Shown: piece after piece, positions 1 to 14,099 of the stretch
Numbering within the stretch: position 1 is the first letter of the stretch
Layout: each line of letters starts with the position of its first letter
NCBI GenBank assembly: GCA_004026145.2
Contig: CP034994.1
Span: forward strand, 11,229,509-11,293,508
Origin: Takifugu bimaculatus
Taxonomy: Eukaryota; Chordata; Actinopteri; Tetraodontiformes; Tetraodontidae
Direction of reading: 5' to 3'
Length of the DNA: 64,000 nt
Notes under the pieces: model-generated
What the model was told of the DNA's origin: nothing
The model's database searches: none
The model's input: only the letters and a program-made list of their open reading frames with translations
Position numbers and translations under genes: made by a program

Positions 1-3000
1 GCTTCACCTTGAAAATGATCAACCTCTGTGGCCTCTTCCGTTTTTACTCCCCACCTTCCTGGGTTTATTGATCCAATAAAAAGGGCTTTAAAATAAACTG
101 TCCAATCAGAAAGGCAGAGGAGCAGATGGCAGGAAGAGAGAGTCTCCAGATGGGGCTGTGTTGTTGTTTTTCAGAGGGTGATATTGAGGTTAATAAAGAA
201 CACCCCACCCAGAGCGGAGGTATTTGACCACAACTGCAGTGACTCAGAACGTCATCCTGGATGTTGCTGAACACAGAACCCCTGGTCTCAGCACTATTCT
301 GGGCACCGTGATTGTTTTATTCTGAACAAATAATGTGCTGTTTGGGAGATGGCGGCCACAGTGGGGCATCAGCCGTGATACTACTCACTCCCGGCAATAT
401 CTTTGTGGCGCGGCATTCGACAAACGCAGTCCTGGATCCATCGTGTCCCGCTGCATGTGTATGTGCGTCTACATGTTATTTTTTTACCTTCTTTATCTTT
501 ATCTTTTTATCTTAAATAAAGTGGTTCACTGTGACCTTCTTTGTAATGACATTTTCAACTTTCCCGCGCCCCAAGTGGAACTTTTTTGGCTTAAAATATC
601 AATAGGTGTTACAAATATTGCAAATTACTTATATATTTGTTATTCCTTTCATAGACTTACCTGTTGGACCATCAGTAGGGACGTCAAATAAAATCCATAT
701 GAAGCTCCTGATAAATAAAAGTTTATTATCTTGTTAACAGTATGATGTCAAACACTGGTGCGAGGGCACAAACTGAACTGATCTGGATCATAATATGGCA
801 TCATGATACAGTCTGACAGGTATCGATCATCGGGGTTTCAATCATGGCCGTGTATTTATCGATCCTGCTTGGGGGACTGTTACATCCCCCCCCCCGCAGG
901 TAATCTAAAAGCGCTCGACCTCAGACTCCCAGTGACACCTGGGAGGCTGGGGTTAAAAAGGCAGCATGGCGAGCTGCTGAGGATCGCTGGGGAAGAGGAT
1001 TCTGCTTTCTTTCATGTGGGGTTTTTCTCTGGGATGACTGTGCGTACATGCTTTGTTCTGGCTGCGTTTGTGGCCGGTCTGCAGCGTGCAGTCTCTGGCT
1101 GCGTCACAGCCCACTGTAATGGCTGAACACTGCAGGCAGGAAAAAAGAGCCCCTGCAGTCTGCATATATTTATATCTTTTTGTTCCTGTGTACATGAAAA
1201 CACACAATGGCAGACAAGCTGATTAGTGGGGAACCAGTTGTTAGTTTCATTGTCGATTAGTCCTTTGTTATTATTCAATGAAAACACTCAAACATTACCT
1301 GTAGACATTTTCTTCATCACATATACTGTGCACAGGACGCAGTGCGATCAATGAATGAATAACAATAAAAAAATTGAGGTGTTGTTCAGGAAGCACAACA
1401 GGTTTTTCTGGAGCTACTGTTTGCCACAGATTCCTCGGTGACTCCCTGGATTCCAAATTTATTTAATCAGGTAGGGTGGGGTGAACTCATGGTGTCCTGA
1501 TCGCTGTGCGCTGCAGGTTTCATTTCCTGCTCAGAAGCCCCCCCCCCCCTTTTTTTTTGGTACAGCACTGTTTTAAGCTATTCTACAAATGATCTCCATG
1601 GCAACCAGAGCTATCCTAAAACTGCAACAAAAAAGTGTAAATCCACCCTATCATTCCAACTACAAATCATTTATTTTGCACTGTATGCTTGGGTCCAGCA
1701 TAATATGAGGTTTTGAAGGGGCTGATTTAATCAATTTTCTATTTAGGTATTTTTCTTATTTATTGCCGTCAGTCCCATTTTGCGTTATCAACCTTATATA
1801 AGAGAAAGGTCACAAAATATCTATTATTAAATGACTTGGTCATGGCATATTACATTATTAATCACCTCAGTGTAGTCTCTAAACACACAAACGCACGCAC
1901 ACAGCAGCTCCACGTCTAACCTATGATTTATACTGTATGTTTAGGCAGACTCCTTCCCTCTTTCAAGATAAGATTTGGACTTGTTTCCCCTAACAGGAAA
2001 ATAATGAACGATAGCGTAACTTTCAACCCTGAAGGCATCCTTCTAGGGCCGCGAACAAACAGCCTTTGTGTGGCCGATAAGTTTGTGACTCAACCACCTG
2101 AACTGTCAGCATATCAGGGCCATAAAAGCAGCACAGAAGCAGAAATATCCTGTGAAAGCACCGCATGGGGCAGAGCAGCATGAGCTCTGAGACACCCGCC
2201 CACCCTTCCTGAATCAGCCGTTTCTGTGGCGACCAGTGCGGAGGGGGGGAAGGGGGGGGGTGGATGGTGATGCTCGGTGAAAGTGAAGAGACAAACATTT
2301 GAGAGAGAGGATGGGTGGATGGATGGATAGATGATGGATGGATGGCGGCAGAGATGTAGAGAGAGAAAGGCGTGATGAAAGGATGTGGCGGGGTCAGTGG
2401 GGAGTTAGAGCTGATTCCTCAGCATTTCAGCTGGTGACAGATTGACGGTGAGAGGCAGACAACTGCAACAACTGAGGGAATTTTTTCACTCTCTATGGCA
2501 GCGGAGATCACGGTCATGGCTCAGGGGTTTAAACCAGCCCCTGACAAGTGTCCCTCTGTGAAACCTCATTCAGCCATATGGTGCTTTTCTAAGCGCCACA
2601 CCTCTCTGTCTTTCCTGCTCACAAATCAAAATCACTTCACTTGACTGCAGATTTTGGGTGTTTGGACACAATTAGGGGGGGGAAAAGTTGTTAATTCAAC
2701 AAGTTGTAGTCTGGATTGACTCATTCTAGAACAACCCTGGGGAGGGAGGAGGGGGTTAAGCAGTTATGAGCTGCCATTACACATCGCATCATAAATCGCA
2801 GTCCAGAATGCAACAGCACAGGTAATACGCACCACACGACGACACGGAGGAAGAGGGCTGAAATCTCCAACTGGCTGGCAGATGAGAAGATCGATTTGCA
2901 TCACAATAACAAAGACTTTCTCTGCAGTCACGGCAATTAGTTATAAAAAAAAGCCACTACACCTTTTTTTACACAGCCTAAAGTAGACATAATACTGCGA

Positions 3001-3643
3001 CTTTGTGTCCACAGAAGCAACCATGCATAATCTCAATCATTCGTCCTGCATGATTGTGTTAAGCTCCATGTTTTGATGAATTAGACTTTGAACCTGCAAC
3101 AAATTTACCATCTCATGGCCAATGCTTTCTTTTGGGAAAGATGCAGCATCTCTTTTGCGCAGCTGAGACAAAGGCAGTAAGCTCTAGAAAAACTGTAAGC
3201 CCGCAACGTAAACACCTGCAGATTTTCTCCAAATTTCTGTGCCTACACACGCCACAAATCACAACCGTGTTAAATCTGGCTGAAAAAAACAGCCTCTGCG
3301 GCGTTTTCATCGAGTTTTCCTTCGCAGTTGAAATGATTTGCACTCCTCCCACTTTGTTTTTTTGCGAACAACACATGGGTTTCACACTTGGGGAATAGGG
3401 GATAAACCAGATCAATTCTCTTCTAAATTTAGAGGAGCCACCTACCCAGAGCCTTTTCACTTCTCTCTCAGGTGATAAACAAGCCTTTACATACACTAAT
3501 TCACACGCAGACATGTGGATGTAAACAAAAATCCAGTCACATTCCCACACACGCACACAAATAATGCAGCAAATACGCAGACAGATGCCACATGAAGGTG
3601 TTGAGTGGCATTAGTGATGCTGAGAGTTCTGGACGGCGCTCAC
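1..3643. other. Intergenic DNA, no gene recognised
   Basis: Neither strand shows a long open frame with a recognisable domain, and no chain of phase-compatible exons could be built. The stretch is AT-rich with short poly-C and poly-G runs and one GGAT-type repeat near 2,300. It could hold regulatory DNA or distal parts of a neighbouring gene, but nothing in the sequence proves that. Confidence 0.5.
2304..2345. repeat. GGAT-type tetranucleotide repeat, imperfect
   Basis: Repeated GGAT/GATG units (GGTGGATGGATGGATAG and similar) with interruptions. This is an ordinary simple-sequence repeat next to G-rich and GA-rich DNA. Confidence 0.7.
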
Positions 3644-3960
3644 CTGTGTTCGTGGCTGCTGTCAATTCTGCTGTGCGACTGTGGCTCAGGCGGCAGGCAG
3701 AGGTGTGCAGGAACTGTCGCTCACACTGGACACATACCAGAAGACTGGCCGGAGATGCTCTGCTCGCAGCTCACGAAGGCTTCTCTCTCCTCCGTCTCCT
3801 CCTCCCGAGTCTCAGAGACAAACAGCAGCTCTGCTTCTGCTGCCCCCTCTCTCCGCCTTTCACACGTACTGTAGCAGCAGCAGCAACAGAGGGAAGGCTG
3901 GGGGCTGCAGACTGTGATCAGCAAGTCTCTCTCTCTCCCTCAGTCTCTATGCCTCTCCTC
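3644..3960 (-). other. Candidate noncoding first exon, minus strand
   Basis: Read on the minus strand, this is a GC- and GA-rich block with no long open frame. It ends at a consensus splice donor (AACACAG then GTGAGCG, junction at 3,644/3,643). Composition and donor resemble a vertebrate 5-prime untranslated first exon, so a gene leaving the window on the left is possible. No coding exon was found downstream to support it. The start given is only the edge of the GA-rich block. This is an inference and may be wrong. Confidence 0.2.
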
Positions 3961-6900
3961 CAAGTCTAGCTCCAAGTAACCATGGCTCTGGAGAAAAATG
4001 GTAACAAAGTCATTTTTGCCCCCTTTTTATGCTTATTTATGGTAAATGATGTGTGACCAAAACCCCGCGCTCTGACACAATCCAGGCCCTCGAGGCTGTG
4101 GGAGATGGTTTTACCAACGCCTCCCCATTTTCACCACTCACCCACCCGTACACCCACCTGCTTTTCACCAGCCCAACACCAGCCTGTTGAAATGAGTCAT
4201 CATCCCTCAGCCAATCGTACCTCTGATTGGAGCTTCAGCGTTAATGCTGGTCTGATTTCAGGAGAGGGTAATAACATGGAGATTTTTCAGAGAGAGGTTT
4301 GTATATTTGGGTTAAATATAGTAAGTATATAGTAAAAGACATTAAAATATCACTTGGCTATATGGATTTTTTTGGTTATTCGGTATGCTAATGTTTTAGC
4401 TCTGGCGTGTGCAATTGGGGACTGAAGCCACTTTGAGAGCAATAAAGTCTGGCTATGATAACTTTTCTAGGAAATTTAGGTCACTTTTTAAGTGGAGCAC
4501 AAGCTTGACTGCTGGCCTCCCACTTTACTCTCTATACGCATATGGGGTTGTGATATAGTCTTTTGTCTTTACTGTGTAGATAGGTCAATAAAGTCCTACA
4601 TTGTGACCTGTAGATTATAGAAAATAGACTTCTTAGCCGTTTGTATCCTTGTCTGCCTGAAATGATCAGAATTACGCAACTCCTCTAGTCCAAAGAAAGG
4701 CCCGAATGGTCCCATCCTGAAAAGGCAACCTCAAATGATAAAATCTGGACGACCTCATGAAGCTGATTAAGTTGCTACCATTTCCTGAGGATCACATTTG
4801 TGTTCTAAGTTAAATGGAGTTTCAAACTTTGAAAGGGCATACGTGTCTCACAGCAGCAAATGCTCATAATGAATAACAGAAAGAAAACAAGGCCTTGACT
4901 ACTCCGTGATGAATGGCCAGATGGCCAGGTAAGAATAGATTTGACATTTATGTCAAATACTTAAAAATATTAACAAGGATGTGACATTTCTCCACTCATT
5001 TAACCATGGCACTCATATTTTATGTGTTTGGAAAGAGTTCTGAAGGTAAATGGAGGTTGGGAAATATTTGTTTTTAATAACGTGTTTCATGGTTTAGTTC
5101 CACTTTGATTGGATCATTTTATTATGACAGGAATGATTACGTCGATCACTACAAGCCTTTATATCAATCCTCACATTTTCTCATATCATTGCCATGGATT
5201 TTCCTGGAAAATCATTTAGCTGGTCGTTTGTGAAGTGGTCTAAAAGAGAAGCCCGTTTCAGCAGCTATTAGTCGATGCAAATTTCCTGCTTCCTGTGCTG
5301 CCAGACCAGCTGCGCAGAGGCAAAAAAAAAGGTTCTGGGATTGTGATGTGACAATGTACAGTTCGGCTCCAATGGCTTAAAGAACCCAGATCTGTGTCTC
5401 ATTAGGGTAGAGAATCACATTTGTGTCCCTTCCGGTTGGCGTATAAATAGCCTCAAGTACATTTTCTCACCATTCTCCTTGCAAAGTCACATTTCTTTGT
5501 AGGGTAAAATTATTCCAAAGGGCCTGTGGGATGTTGATGTTTCAAGTGGAGGTGATCCAGCAGTCAGACACAGAACTGAGCAAGAGCCAGTAAAGAGGTC
5601 AATTCAGAGTTCCGCAGAACTGTGACTGTTGTGTTTTCACTCTCAGGACAGGTCCTATTTTTCCTCGGAGGACATCCAGAATACTGATGTTAAATGCTCC
5701 GAGCGGAGGGAGCTCCATCCTACTGAACTGCATTTTAGTTACCGGAGAATGTCTCTTCTCAGGGGGATGTGAGCAAGTTGCACAGGGGTGTATCACCCCA
5801 TCAATGTGCCATATCAGGGAGTGAAAAAGCTGTCACTCCCTCAAACCTGAAGGCTTTGCCCCGGGAGTCTGCAGGTCAGAAATGGAGCAATGTCCAGTGT
5901 GGCTGCACTCACATGATCAGGTCATTGCTTGAGGATTATTATATTTTGTTAAATTTAGCAGCAAGTCAGACACTTTGCAAAGACTTGGCGTCAGTCGGCG
6001 ATTTGTCGACACGCACTTGTCGCAAAATAGGATAAAAAGGCACTACCTGCACATTATCTACATCCAGGGTTCTATCTGAATTGGTGCTTTTTCATATGGG
6101 AGAGAATTATAAAGACCATAGTGGAAGTCTATTTTTGTTGTTTCACTCATGTTTGCTCACAAAAACATGACCTCATTCATCTGAGACCAGATACAATTCA
6201 CACATCTAAAGGCTGCAAGAACTTGAATCCCAATCGTGGAAAAATAGAGAAAACACAGCTTTCCCACGTTCCTGTGGGAGAAAACAAACACATTTTCAGT
6301 TGAAATGCACCCCGAGACACGTGTTCTGTTTTGTCAGGCCTCGCTTTTTCTACCTGACCTTCTTCATCTCGATGTAACATCATTTCCAGGTAGCTCTATT
6401 TAGCGAAGTGCGAATATTTACAAGCCTGCCCAGGAGGCCCTCCACTCCCAGTGCCCCTTGTTCAATTAACGTTCAGTAGTTCTTATTCTGGAAAAAATAT
6501 CTATATGTAAGCGAAGGCTATCACACATCTTATCGGAATGAAGGTGCCACAGCAGCCCTGAGCGCTTTCAGGTGATGAGCTATTGATTTGGTGATGGCTC
6601 AATGCACAGACGGAGATCCACAACACAAGAGGAGGAGTCACATGGCAAAGATAATCCATTTTCATCAGCTGGTCAAAGCGGAGGGATCACAGCATTTATG
6701 ACCGCCACAAAAACAACAAAAAAAGATTTCGACAATTTTTTCAGGTTTGTGTATATTCCCCTGGATGGTGTTTGAACCCCTGTGGATTATAAACAGCCAT
6801 CTTCAGGAGGATGATGTTATAGCATCATGGAAGCATAAAATGTGAGTCAGCAGGCATCTGAACATGTCGTCAATCTTTCTCTGAACTTCTGGGCTATTGT

Positions 6901-9900
6901 GTTGTCATTCTTTTCAGCACAACAGCAAACACACACACAAGTTAAATTGGATTTGGTCAGGAATTGCAACATGCATGACTACAACACTGTTAAAAATCAA
7001 TATATTTTGCCTGTGAGCCTGAATATGAGCCTGTTCTTTTCCTCTCTGCTCTGCTGTAAATCTTTTTTTTTAGTTGCTCCAGTATTACTGGGCCAATACA
7101 AAAATCCCATAAATATTAAAACCTGAAGTTAGAACATGCAGTTCTGATTACCGGTAACTAAATTTGGAACCACACCAGTTCCAACAAATGCTCTGTTCAG
7201 TAGAACAGTGTTTGCCACCTTTGGTTCAGTTGAAATGAGCCAAGAAATGCTCTCCCAATGTTTAATCCCATTGGTGTGTATGATACAGGTGACACACTGA
7301 AGGGAGTGTAACTCTACCCTTTCACCTTTACCTGTCCTGGAAGACTCAGTCCAGGAGAGATTTGGTGGCATCATGTTAAAGAAAGAAAAGCCCACTAGTG
7401 TGACAATTTGTGTGATGGATGGAGGGAAAACTCCAGCAGAGGACTGGAGTGCAGGACAAGTTACCGAGACTCAACCGTTACTACCATAAATTCCATGGCC
7501 TGAGGATACAGGCTCATTTGTATTTAGCACCTGTCTCAACAGCAGTGCTGAGCCCAGAGCAGGAACCTTCTGGAGCTGCCAAATCCACTTTGGGTGGCCG
7601 TAATTAGATAAGACACCTTATGACAACAAGTTGCAAAAAATGGGATGGAAACCACATGGGCACACAAGTGCAGTTCGTCCTTTAATCTCACCTATTTGTT
7701 TTCATTTTCTCAAGATGCCACCATCACAGGAAACGCACGAGCGCCTATTAAATTACGCCCACGTTCTCGTCTCTGACCATTAGTGTGATAGTGGATCAGA
7801 ACCTCCCCCCTCTTTTCTAAGTCAGGTCCACCATCACTTGCACAGAATCATTATAAGGAGGTTGTTTCTGATTATTTTTAACGGTTCTGTTTATGGCTTT
7901 CGTAATTGAAAGGAGGCTCTGACTGACGTAGTCAAAAAAATGTTAAATAAATGTTCATTCACCTTTGGAAAGTCTGGGTTAACTTTCTGGGTCTTCACCC
8001 CCAAATGAAGCAGAACCTGGCTGGAATGGGACAGAAAGTGCAGCTCTGTACACTTCAGAAGTCCTGGAGCTCTTCCTGTCAGCAGTCACCTCGTTCAGCA
8101 AGCCAGTTTCTTTGGAAGCCATACATGCCCACGCTGTTCCTTTCCTTCTCCAGATTTTTCTCTTTCCAGCAATCTAATGCATGATTTTTTTTCCCTTCTT
8201 GGTTACATTTTTCTACAGCATCTGAGTCCAGGACTTTTTAAAAATTTTGTTGTCAAGTGAAATCAGCCTTTCCTTGAATGCTTTCACCCATTCTCGTAAT
8301 CGCCGTGCTTACAGTAATGAAAACCTCTCTTGTATCGTAGACAATGGCACTCTTTCGACCCTCCTCCACAATCTCCTTGAGTTTTTCTCGATGTTATGGA
8401 GGCTTCTGGCATCAACATCAGTTGTCTTCACTGAGCTTACAGAACATCAACAGATTCTTTTTAAGAACAGATAACATTGAGTGTGACACTCCTAAATGTT
8501 GCATTAGCTCTAGAGTTGCTTAATTCGGTTTCTCAGCATAATAATTTAGTTTCAACTGCTTTGAGATTTTTACAAGGCAAAGAAAATATTCTGTAATCAT
8601 TGCAATAGAGGGGAAAATGCAGGATAAAAGAATTGTTCTTAAATTGTGTTGACCACAATAGAAAGCAAAATGCAGCGTATGCCATCTAAAGTACAGAAAA
8701 TGCAGTGGGCGGAGCTTCCCCAAATTGCGCCGCCAAGCCCAAACTGTCATAACCAATTAACTTTTCCCTTATTGTTTAAACTGCTCCTGCCTTTGTACAC
8801 CCTCATTAAACCACGACACAGATAATCTGCCATGTGATTAAAACACATTTTTCGACACACTCGCCATTTAGCGACCATTAAGCAGGTAAGAAGAGGGAAA
8901 ACAAACCGCCAGGTGCGCGCTGCGCTTCCTCCAGATGGCTTCCTAAAACGCCCCCTCCTTCAGGTGCTCCTCCACAGGTCCCCCGCAGCGACGGCGTACA
9001 CAAGGTTCCGCCTGACCAATGAATACATTCCCCCTTCATTCTACCTACACCAAAAAATCCGTGAAAGGAAAATATTGTAATAAATGCCAACACTTGGTCT
9101 GGCCTAAAATATATTAATTATAAATATTATTATCAATAATACAGAAATGAAAAGGGCTCCCAATAAATTGGGGTTTTCCATCCAGTGGGTGCCACATATC
9201 TATTTTGACTTCATACTGACAAAATCAGACAACAAAAAATAAAATTAAATAAATAAAACTACTGGTCGGTTGACATCAATTGCAAAGAAAACTGGGCCTA
9301 TCGTTAGGCTAAATTATGTGTTTAACTGTATGAATTAACCCAGAAAATGCTAAATACTAGGAACCTGTGATGATCATTAAGTTCTCTGTGCAGTACAATT
9401 TAAGAAAAAGTCATGTGTAGGGATCAGATTGCCTATTTTATCATACAGCCAATTGCTTCTTTAGTGAGGGCAGTAAATCACCACTAATTGGATCTCATAT
9501 GCATGTGTTTAGAGACGGCAACTCCAATCCTCCTAAACCCCCGCTGTGGCCTGATATTAAATTAAAAAAGAAACAAAAAACCTCCATACATCTGAACTGT
9601 CAGATTTCAGGGCCGTTGCACAATGGAAGCTGCCTCTGTGTTCGGTGAATCAGTTCCCTCTCTTTGAAAAAGAATGTTTAATGGAATGATGAGACCCACT
9701 AAAACCTCTGAAATGGGTTTTCTGTGCTGCAGGAAAGGACTTGTTTCATAAAGTTAAACAGGACAATAAGATTCCTCTATCAGGTATTACATTACCCTCA
9801 ACATTTTCATATTTGCACCTTGTAAGGCTGGTTATGGTCAGTTATACACTAGTAAAACAAGCTATCACATCACTTCAGTCCCGGAATTTTTGGAGGTATC

Positions 9901-10260
9901 ACTTCATAGTAGTTTTATTGTACATATTTGTGGAACATTAAACTACTGTTTACCACGTTTAAGAAAACACAGTTACTATTGAATTGTTTCAATAATAATA
10001 TTTTTTAAGAAATTGTATTTATTATTTAATACCTGTCTCTCTGCTGTCACCATGGACGAGTAATGAAAAATTCACTAACCTTTAAGTCAAAGAACTTTAT
10101 ATTTGTATGTACGTAGTGTCCATCTGCATTGAGGCAGCAAATACTACAGATGGCAACTGAGCTTGGTGGTTATATGAGATATGTCCTATGCATAATGCAC
10201 AAGGCAAGAAATGCCAGTGAAATCTATGAGTAATGAGCCAAAGCTGCACCTTTCTAAAAA
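3961..10260. other. Intergenic DNA, no gene recognised
   Basis: AT-rich sequence with only short, unconserved open frames. I saw no exon chain, RNA gene or intact transposase. Stretches around 7,140-7,390 and 7,950-8,480 have slightly longer open frames interrupted by stops and could be decayed mobile-element remnants, but I do not recognise a family. Confidence 0.5.
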
Positions 10261-10339
<79 letters not shown>

Positions 10340-10384
10340 GCCTGTCTGTCTGTCTGTCTGTCTGTCTGCCTGCCTGCCTGCCTG
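10261..10384. repeat. (TCTG)n microsatellite grading into (CCTG)n
   Basis: About 31 tandem four-base units. Most are TCTG (GACA on the other strand); one CCTG unit interrupts the array at 10,341 and the right end switches to consecutive CCTG units. The array is open in several frames on both strands and so produces spurious Ser-Val-Cys-Leu and Asp-Arg-Gln-Thr open frames, which are not genes. Confidence 0.97.
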
Positions 10385-12630
10385 TACATTCACGTGGTTA
10401 TTACAGTCACCTTATGGAAAGAGAGTTCAATTTCAGAGTCCAGATTGGACTTTTCTGTGTGGAGTTTCCATGTTTTCCCAGCACCAGTGTGGTTTTTTGG
10501 GGGGTGTCACACTCAGTGGCTGCTGGGATATTTCCACCAAACTACTGCTCAGATGCATGACCCGCATCAAAACCTTCATCCTTTTTCAGTGGCTAAAGCC
10601 ACGCACGAACAGGAGTCCTTAACTGTCATTCCATCCACCCTCGCTCTATGAAAACACAAGTCAGAATCCAGACCAAGCAAACATATTCACAGTGAGCACA
10701 GGGACAGCACAATCGGCCTTCTTCTTTCACAGGACGAGAGTTAATTAATAACACACCCAAAAGCTGCGCATGTTGTCTTTGGAGGCAGAAGGATGCCAAT
10801 GGACTGATGGTGGTGGATGCATCTGCTGTGATATTAAAATCTAATTATAGCAAGGATATGGTTTACAAGAGTTAAAGAGCTCCACTGCTGTGAGGACAAG
10901 TGCTGTCCGTTTTTATGTTGTCTTCAGAAGTAAAGTGTGTTTACGAGCAGAGACAGACTGGAGGGCATTTGATTTGATGGGGGGGGTCAATGTCACTTTT
11001 CATTACCGGTACCTATTTTTTTTATGATATATGTGTTTGCTGGAAATTTAGTGTGAAATCCTTTAAGTCTAAGTCAGGACTGTCTCGGGCATCCAGAACC
11101 TGATACCTGAGTGAGAAATGGCGACAGGAAAAACTCTCTTTTAACAGGTAGAAACCCTGAGTGGGACCAGGTTGATGACCAAGAGAAGTGGAGGACAACA
11201 CAAAGAGAACGAGGAGAAGCACATAGTTGGTATATTTGATAATATAACTGTTGAACCGCATGGATACCTGCAAAGAGGTTGAGAGAGAGAGATGGAGGGA
11301 GGGAGAGAGAGAGGTAGGCTTTTTCTCTGGTCCTGGAGAGTGAAACTCACACGCCACGTGTTTCACTGGTTTGTTCAATAGCTGGCTGACCTCTCTGCTT
11401 TATATTGGACTATTTTGATATTTGAGGGAGAGAGAGATTGCTGCAGGGAAGCTGACCTAACTTTACTGCTGTGAAGATTCAAGGTAGCCCAGATACACGT
11501 TTGAATGGCTGTGGAATTTGAGTTGATCAATCAGTCCATCAATCAATTCATTGATCTGACCATGGTGTCCGGCTCTCTTGCAGCCAGACTTTAGATTACA
11601 ACCCCAGAATCTGTGTGGCTGTTTTTTTGCATATGAATGTTGCGATAAAAGGGTTTTGAGAGAGGGCTGATGAATATGTGCAGCTTTCAAGTGATTGTTG
11701 TGAGAGAGTGTGCAGATGAGAACGTGGGAGGTGTCATCTGAACGTGTGTGTGTGTGTGTGTATGTATGTGTGTGCGCCTGGATATGTTTGTTAATGAGGG
11801 TAGCGTTTGTGTACTCAGGGAATGGCAGAATCCGCGGATTCTTTCTCCTGACCCTGAACATGGAGCAAGAGCCCACTTTAGCCCGACCACTCGGTCTACG
11901 GGATTTCAGAATTCTAAACATACACCGGGTGTTCATCTCCATAACAACCAGGCACGTGATGATTCACGCCTAAGACGTGGAATTCGTTTGCATTTGTCTA
12001 ACGCGAACAAAGGCCGGTAGGATGGGAGTAGTCACAGACAGAATACTGTGTTTGAGACAATTAAACAGAATCAGGGGGTAAAATCTCCATCAACAGATGA
12101 AAATGGAGTGAGAATACTGTCAGACTCACTGCTGCAGTTCATTCCTGTTTATTTAAAACTGCAAATTCCTCCCTCAGCTGGTGGATTTGACATGAATGTA
12201 TCACTAGCTTAAAAAAACCGAGGAAGCACAGAAGCACCTTTCAGCTGGATGAGAAATCACACTGAATGTAATGGGAGGAGCGGGGGGAGGTTAATGTAGA
12301 CTGATTTGATTCACCCCAGTGGATGATGCTCTGATGACACCTCTGGCCTCATCTCTGCACTTTAAGGTGACTGAATGGGAATTGAGGCTAACAAATGACA
12401 GCCTTTGATTGGAGGATTGCTGCTAACAGTACCTGTTGAGAGGGCTGACACATCGTGGTCATTATTTTTGGAGGAACATGGTGATGGTGTCAGAGTCTGA
12501 AGTTTAGGGATCTTCATCTGTGCCTGATCCATCTGGTCAGATGTGTTAGGCAGGAGATGTAACCGTTGCTCCAGGCTACTGCTGTAGAATCGGTAATAAG
12601 ACGCATGTCAGGCAGCAGCGAAGTTTAACG
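10385..12630. other. Intergenic DNA, no gene recognised
   Basis: No supported gene on either strand. Contains a GA-rich patch near 11,280-11,315 and the TG repeat listed separately. Confidence 0.5.
11743..11774. repeat. (TG)n dinucleotide repeat
   Basis: Alternating GT units interrupted by TATGTATG near the centre. Simple repeat in the intergenic region upstream of rho. Confidence 0.85.
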
Positions 12631-12644
12631 GCGCCCCCTGCTGG
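12631..12644 (-). promoter_or_regulatory. CTCF-like motif, minus orientation
   Basis: The plus strand reads GCGCCCCCTGCTGG. Its complement, CCAGCAGGGGGCGC, fits the core CTCF consensus CCASYAGRKGGCRS at all 14 positions. It lies about 2.9 kb upstream of the rho start codon. Binding cannot be known from sequence alone. Confidence 0.5.
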
Positions 12645-13982
12645 TAGCGGTTGTAAGGGCAGCGTCCGATTCTTTTGAACTCAAGAAAAGACAGCATTAA
12701 TGTCCGGAATGAAAGATCTATTTTTCATATTGGTCTAGAGTTTAGAGATCGATTAATTTGGACCCCAAAAGATAATTATCTACTTACAAGGGAAAAATAA
12801 ATGAACTGGTAGCATTAAGTACATTTTAAAACATCCTTATTACATATCAAGTCCATGATTTTGGTCTTTTGGTCTTTTTTTCTCAACTGGAATTTATTGA
12901 TTTAAAATTTCTGCATATGAATACGTGATAGAGAAGGGTTTTTTCACCTGTTTTATCTCAACTGCATCCTCAAACCCAAATATTTCAGATCCGAGACGAT
13001 GTGATCATGAAACATGACCCATTTATCATCAAAACACCACAACAGCAAGGCCAAATATGAACCTGCTGGATGGAAGATGTCAAAAAAAAGAGACATTCCT
13101 AGACTGGCTCATGCTGTCTCTGCTGTTATGGGCCCGATGATGTATAATCTTGGTGTGAAATGTATGTGGGAGCTGGTGGTGTGGAATGTGCCATGTCCTG
13201 GTCACAGTGTTCCCTCCTCTCTACCGGTCACTCAGCAAGAGAGTTCCTGTGGGCAGAGTGAGACAGCATCACTCTGCCCACACACTTGTCCTCAAAAAAA
13301 AACTAGTCATCTTCATACGCAGGGGGAAAAAAAATTTAATGTCAGATGGGCTGTTTGAACGTACGCAAGATTTGTTTGGCTAAATTTCAGGAATAACACA
13401 TAAATCCCAGCACCAAACGAGGAGGTCAGTTATTCTGTCTTCTCTATAAATCTGACTTCTACAACCTCCTCTACAACCTCAGTGTCCCTGCTTCACTTAT
13501 TAGCACACCCCCAGGCTGTGTCCTCTGTGTCCTTCTGGGAAAAAGTCATGTACTATTTATGAGGACGAGGCTACGAGGTCATTGTTGGAACTCAAGATTG
13601 CTGCTTCCCAGACATTTGTATTTATTTATCTTTTTTTAACGTGTCACCTCAACTTGTTGAAATTGTGAGCACATTTGAATATGCAGTTTTCTCAGCTCAC
13701 CACTTTTTATTTATTTATATATTTCTCATTTTTTTGGGGTCTGTAAGTTTGTAGCCTGAGAGGAAATCGACCCTTTGAGTCCCAGAGCAATGGGGCAGAC
13801 AGCTCTGCATCGTGTTCATTGGAGTGTGTAATAAAGTTGTACCGCTTGTGTATTTCACAGCAGCCATACACCTAATAAACACCTGTTATACGAGTAGGGA
13901 TTTTAAAATTAAGGCACTGATTGTTTGTTTATATAGTGATAAAAAGATCATTTCCAGTCTGTTGTTGTAGTTCGTTGGGCTC

Positions 13983-13996
13983 CCAGAAGGTGGCAG
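13983..13996 (+). promoter_or_regulatory. CTCF-like motif, plus orientation
   Basis: CCAGAAGGTGGCAG matches 13 of 14 positions of the CTCF core consensus CCASYAGRKGGCRS; the fifth base is A instead of C/T. It lies 1.56 kb upstream of rho and points toward rho and magi1. Confidence 0.35.
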
Positions 13997-14099
13997 CAAA
14001 GGTCACCACAACGCAGCAAAGAGTCTTAGGAGCTTATAAAGATGATCTCCTGGATATTACTCCCTGCCAGTGCAAATGATTTTAGTCTGAACCACTGTG

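Noticed and set aside
10097..10651. Several open frames rich in Ser-Val-Cys-Leu or Asp-Arg-Gln-Thr
   Set aside because: They are translations of the TCTG/GACA microsatellite.
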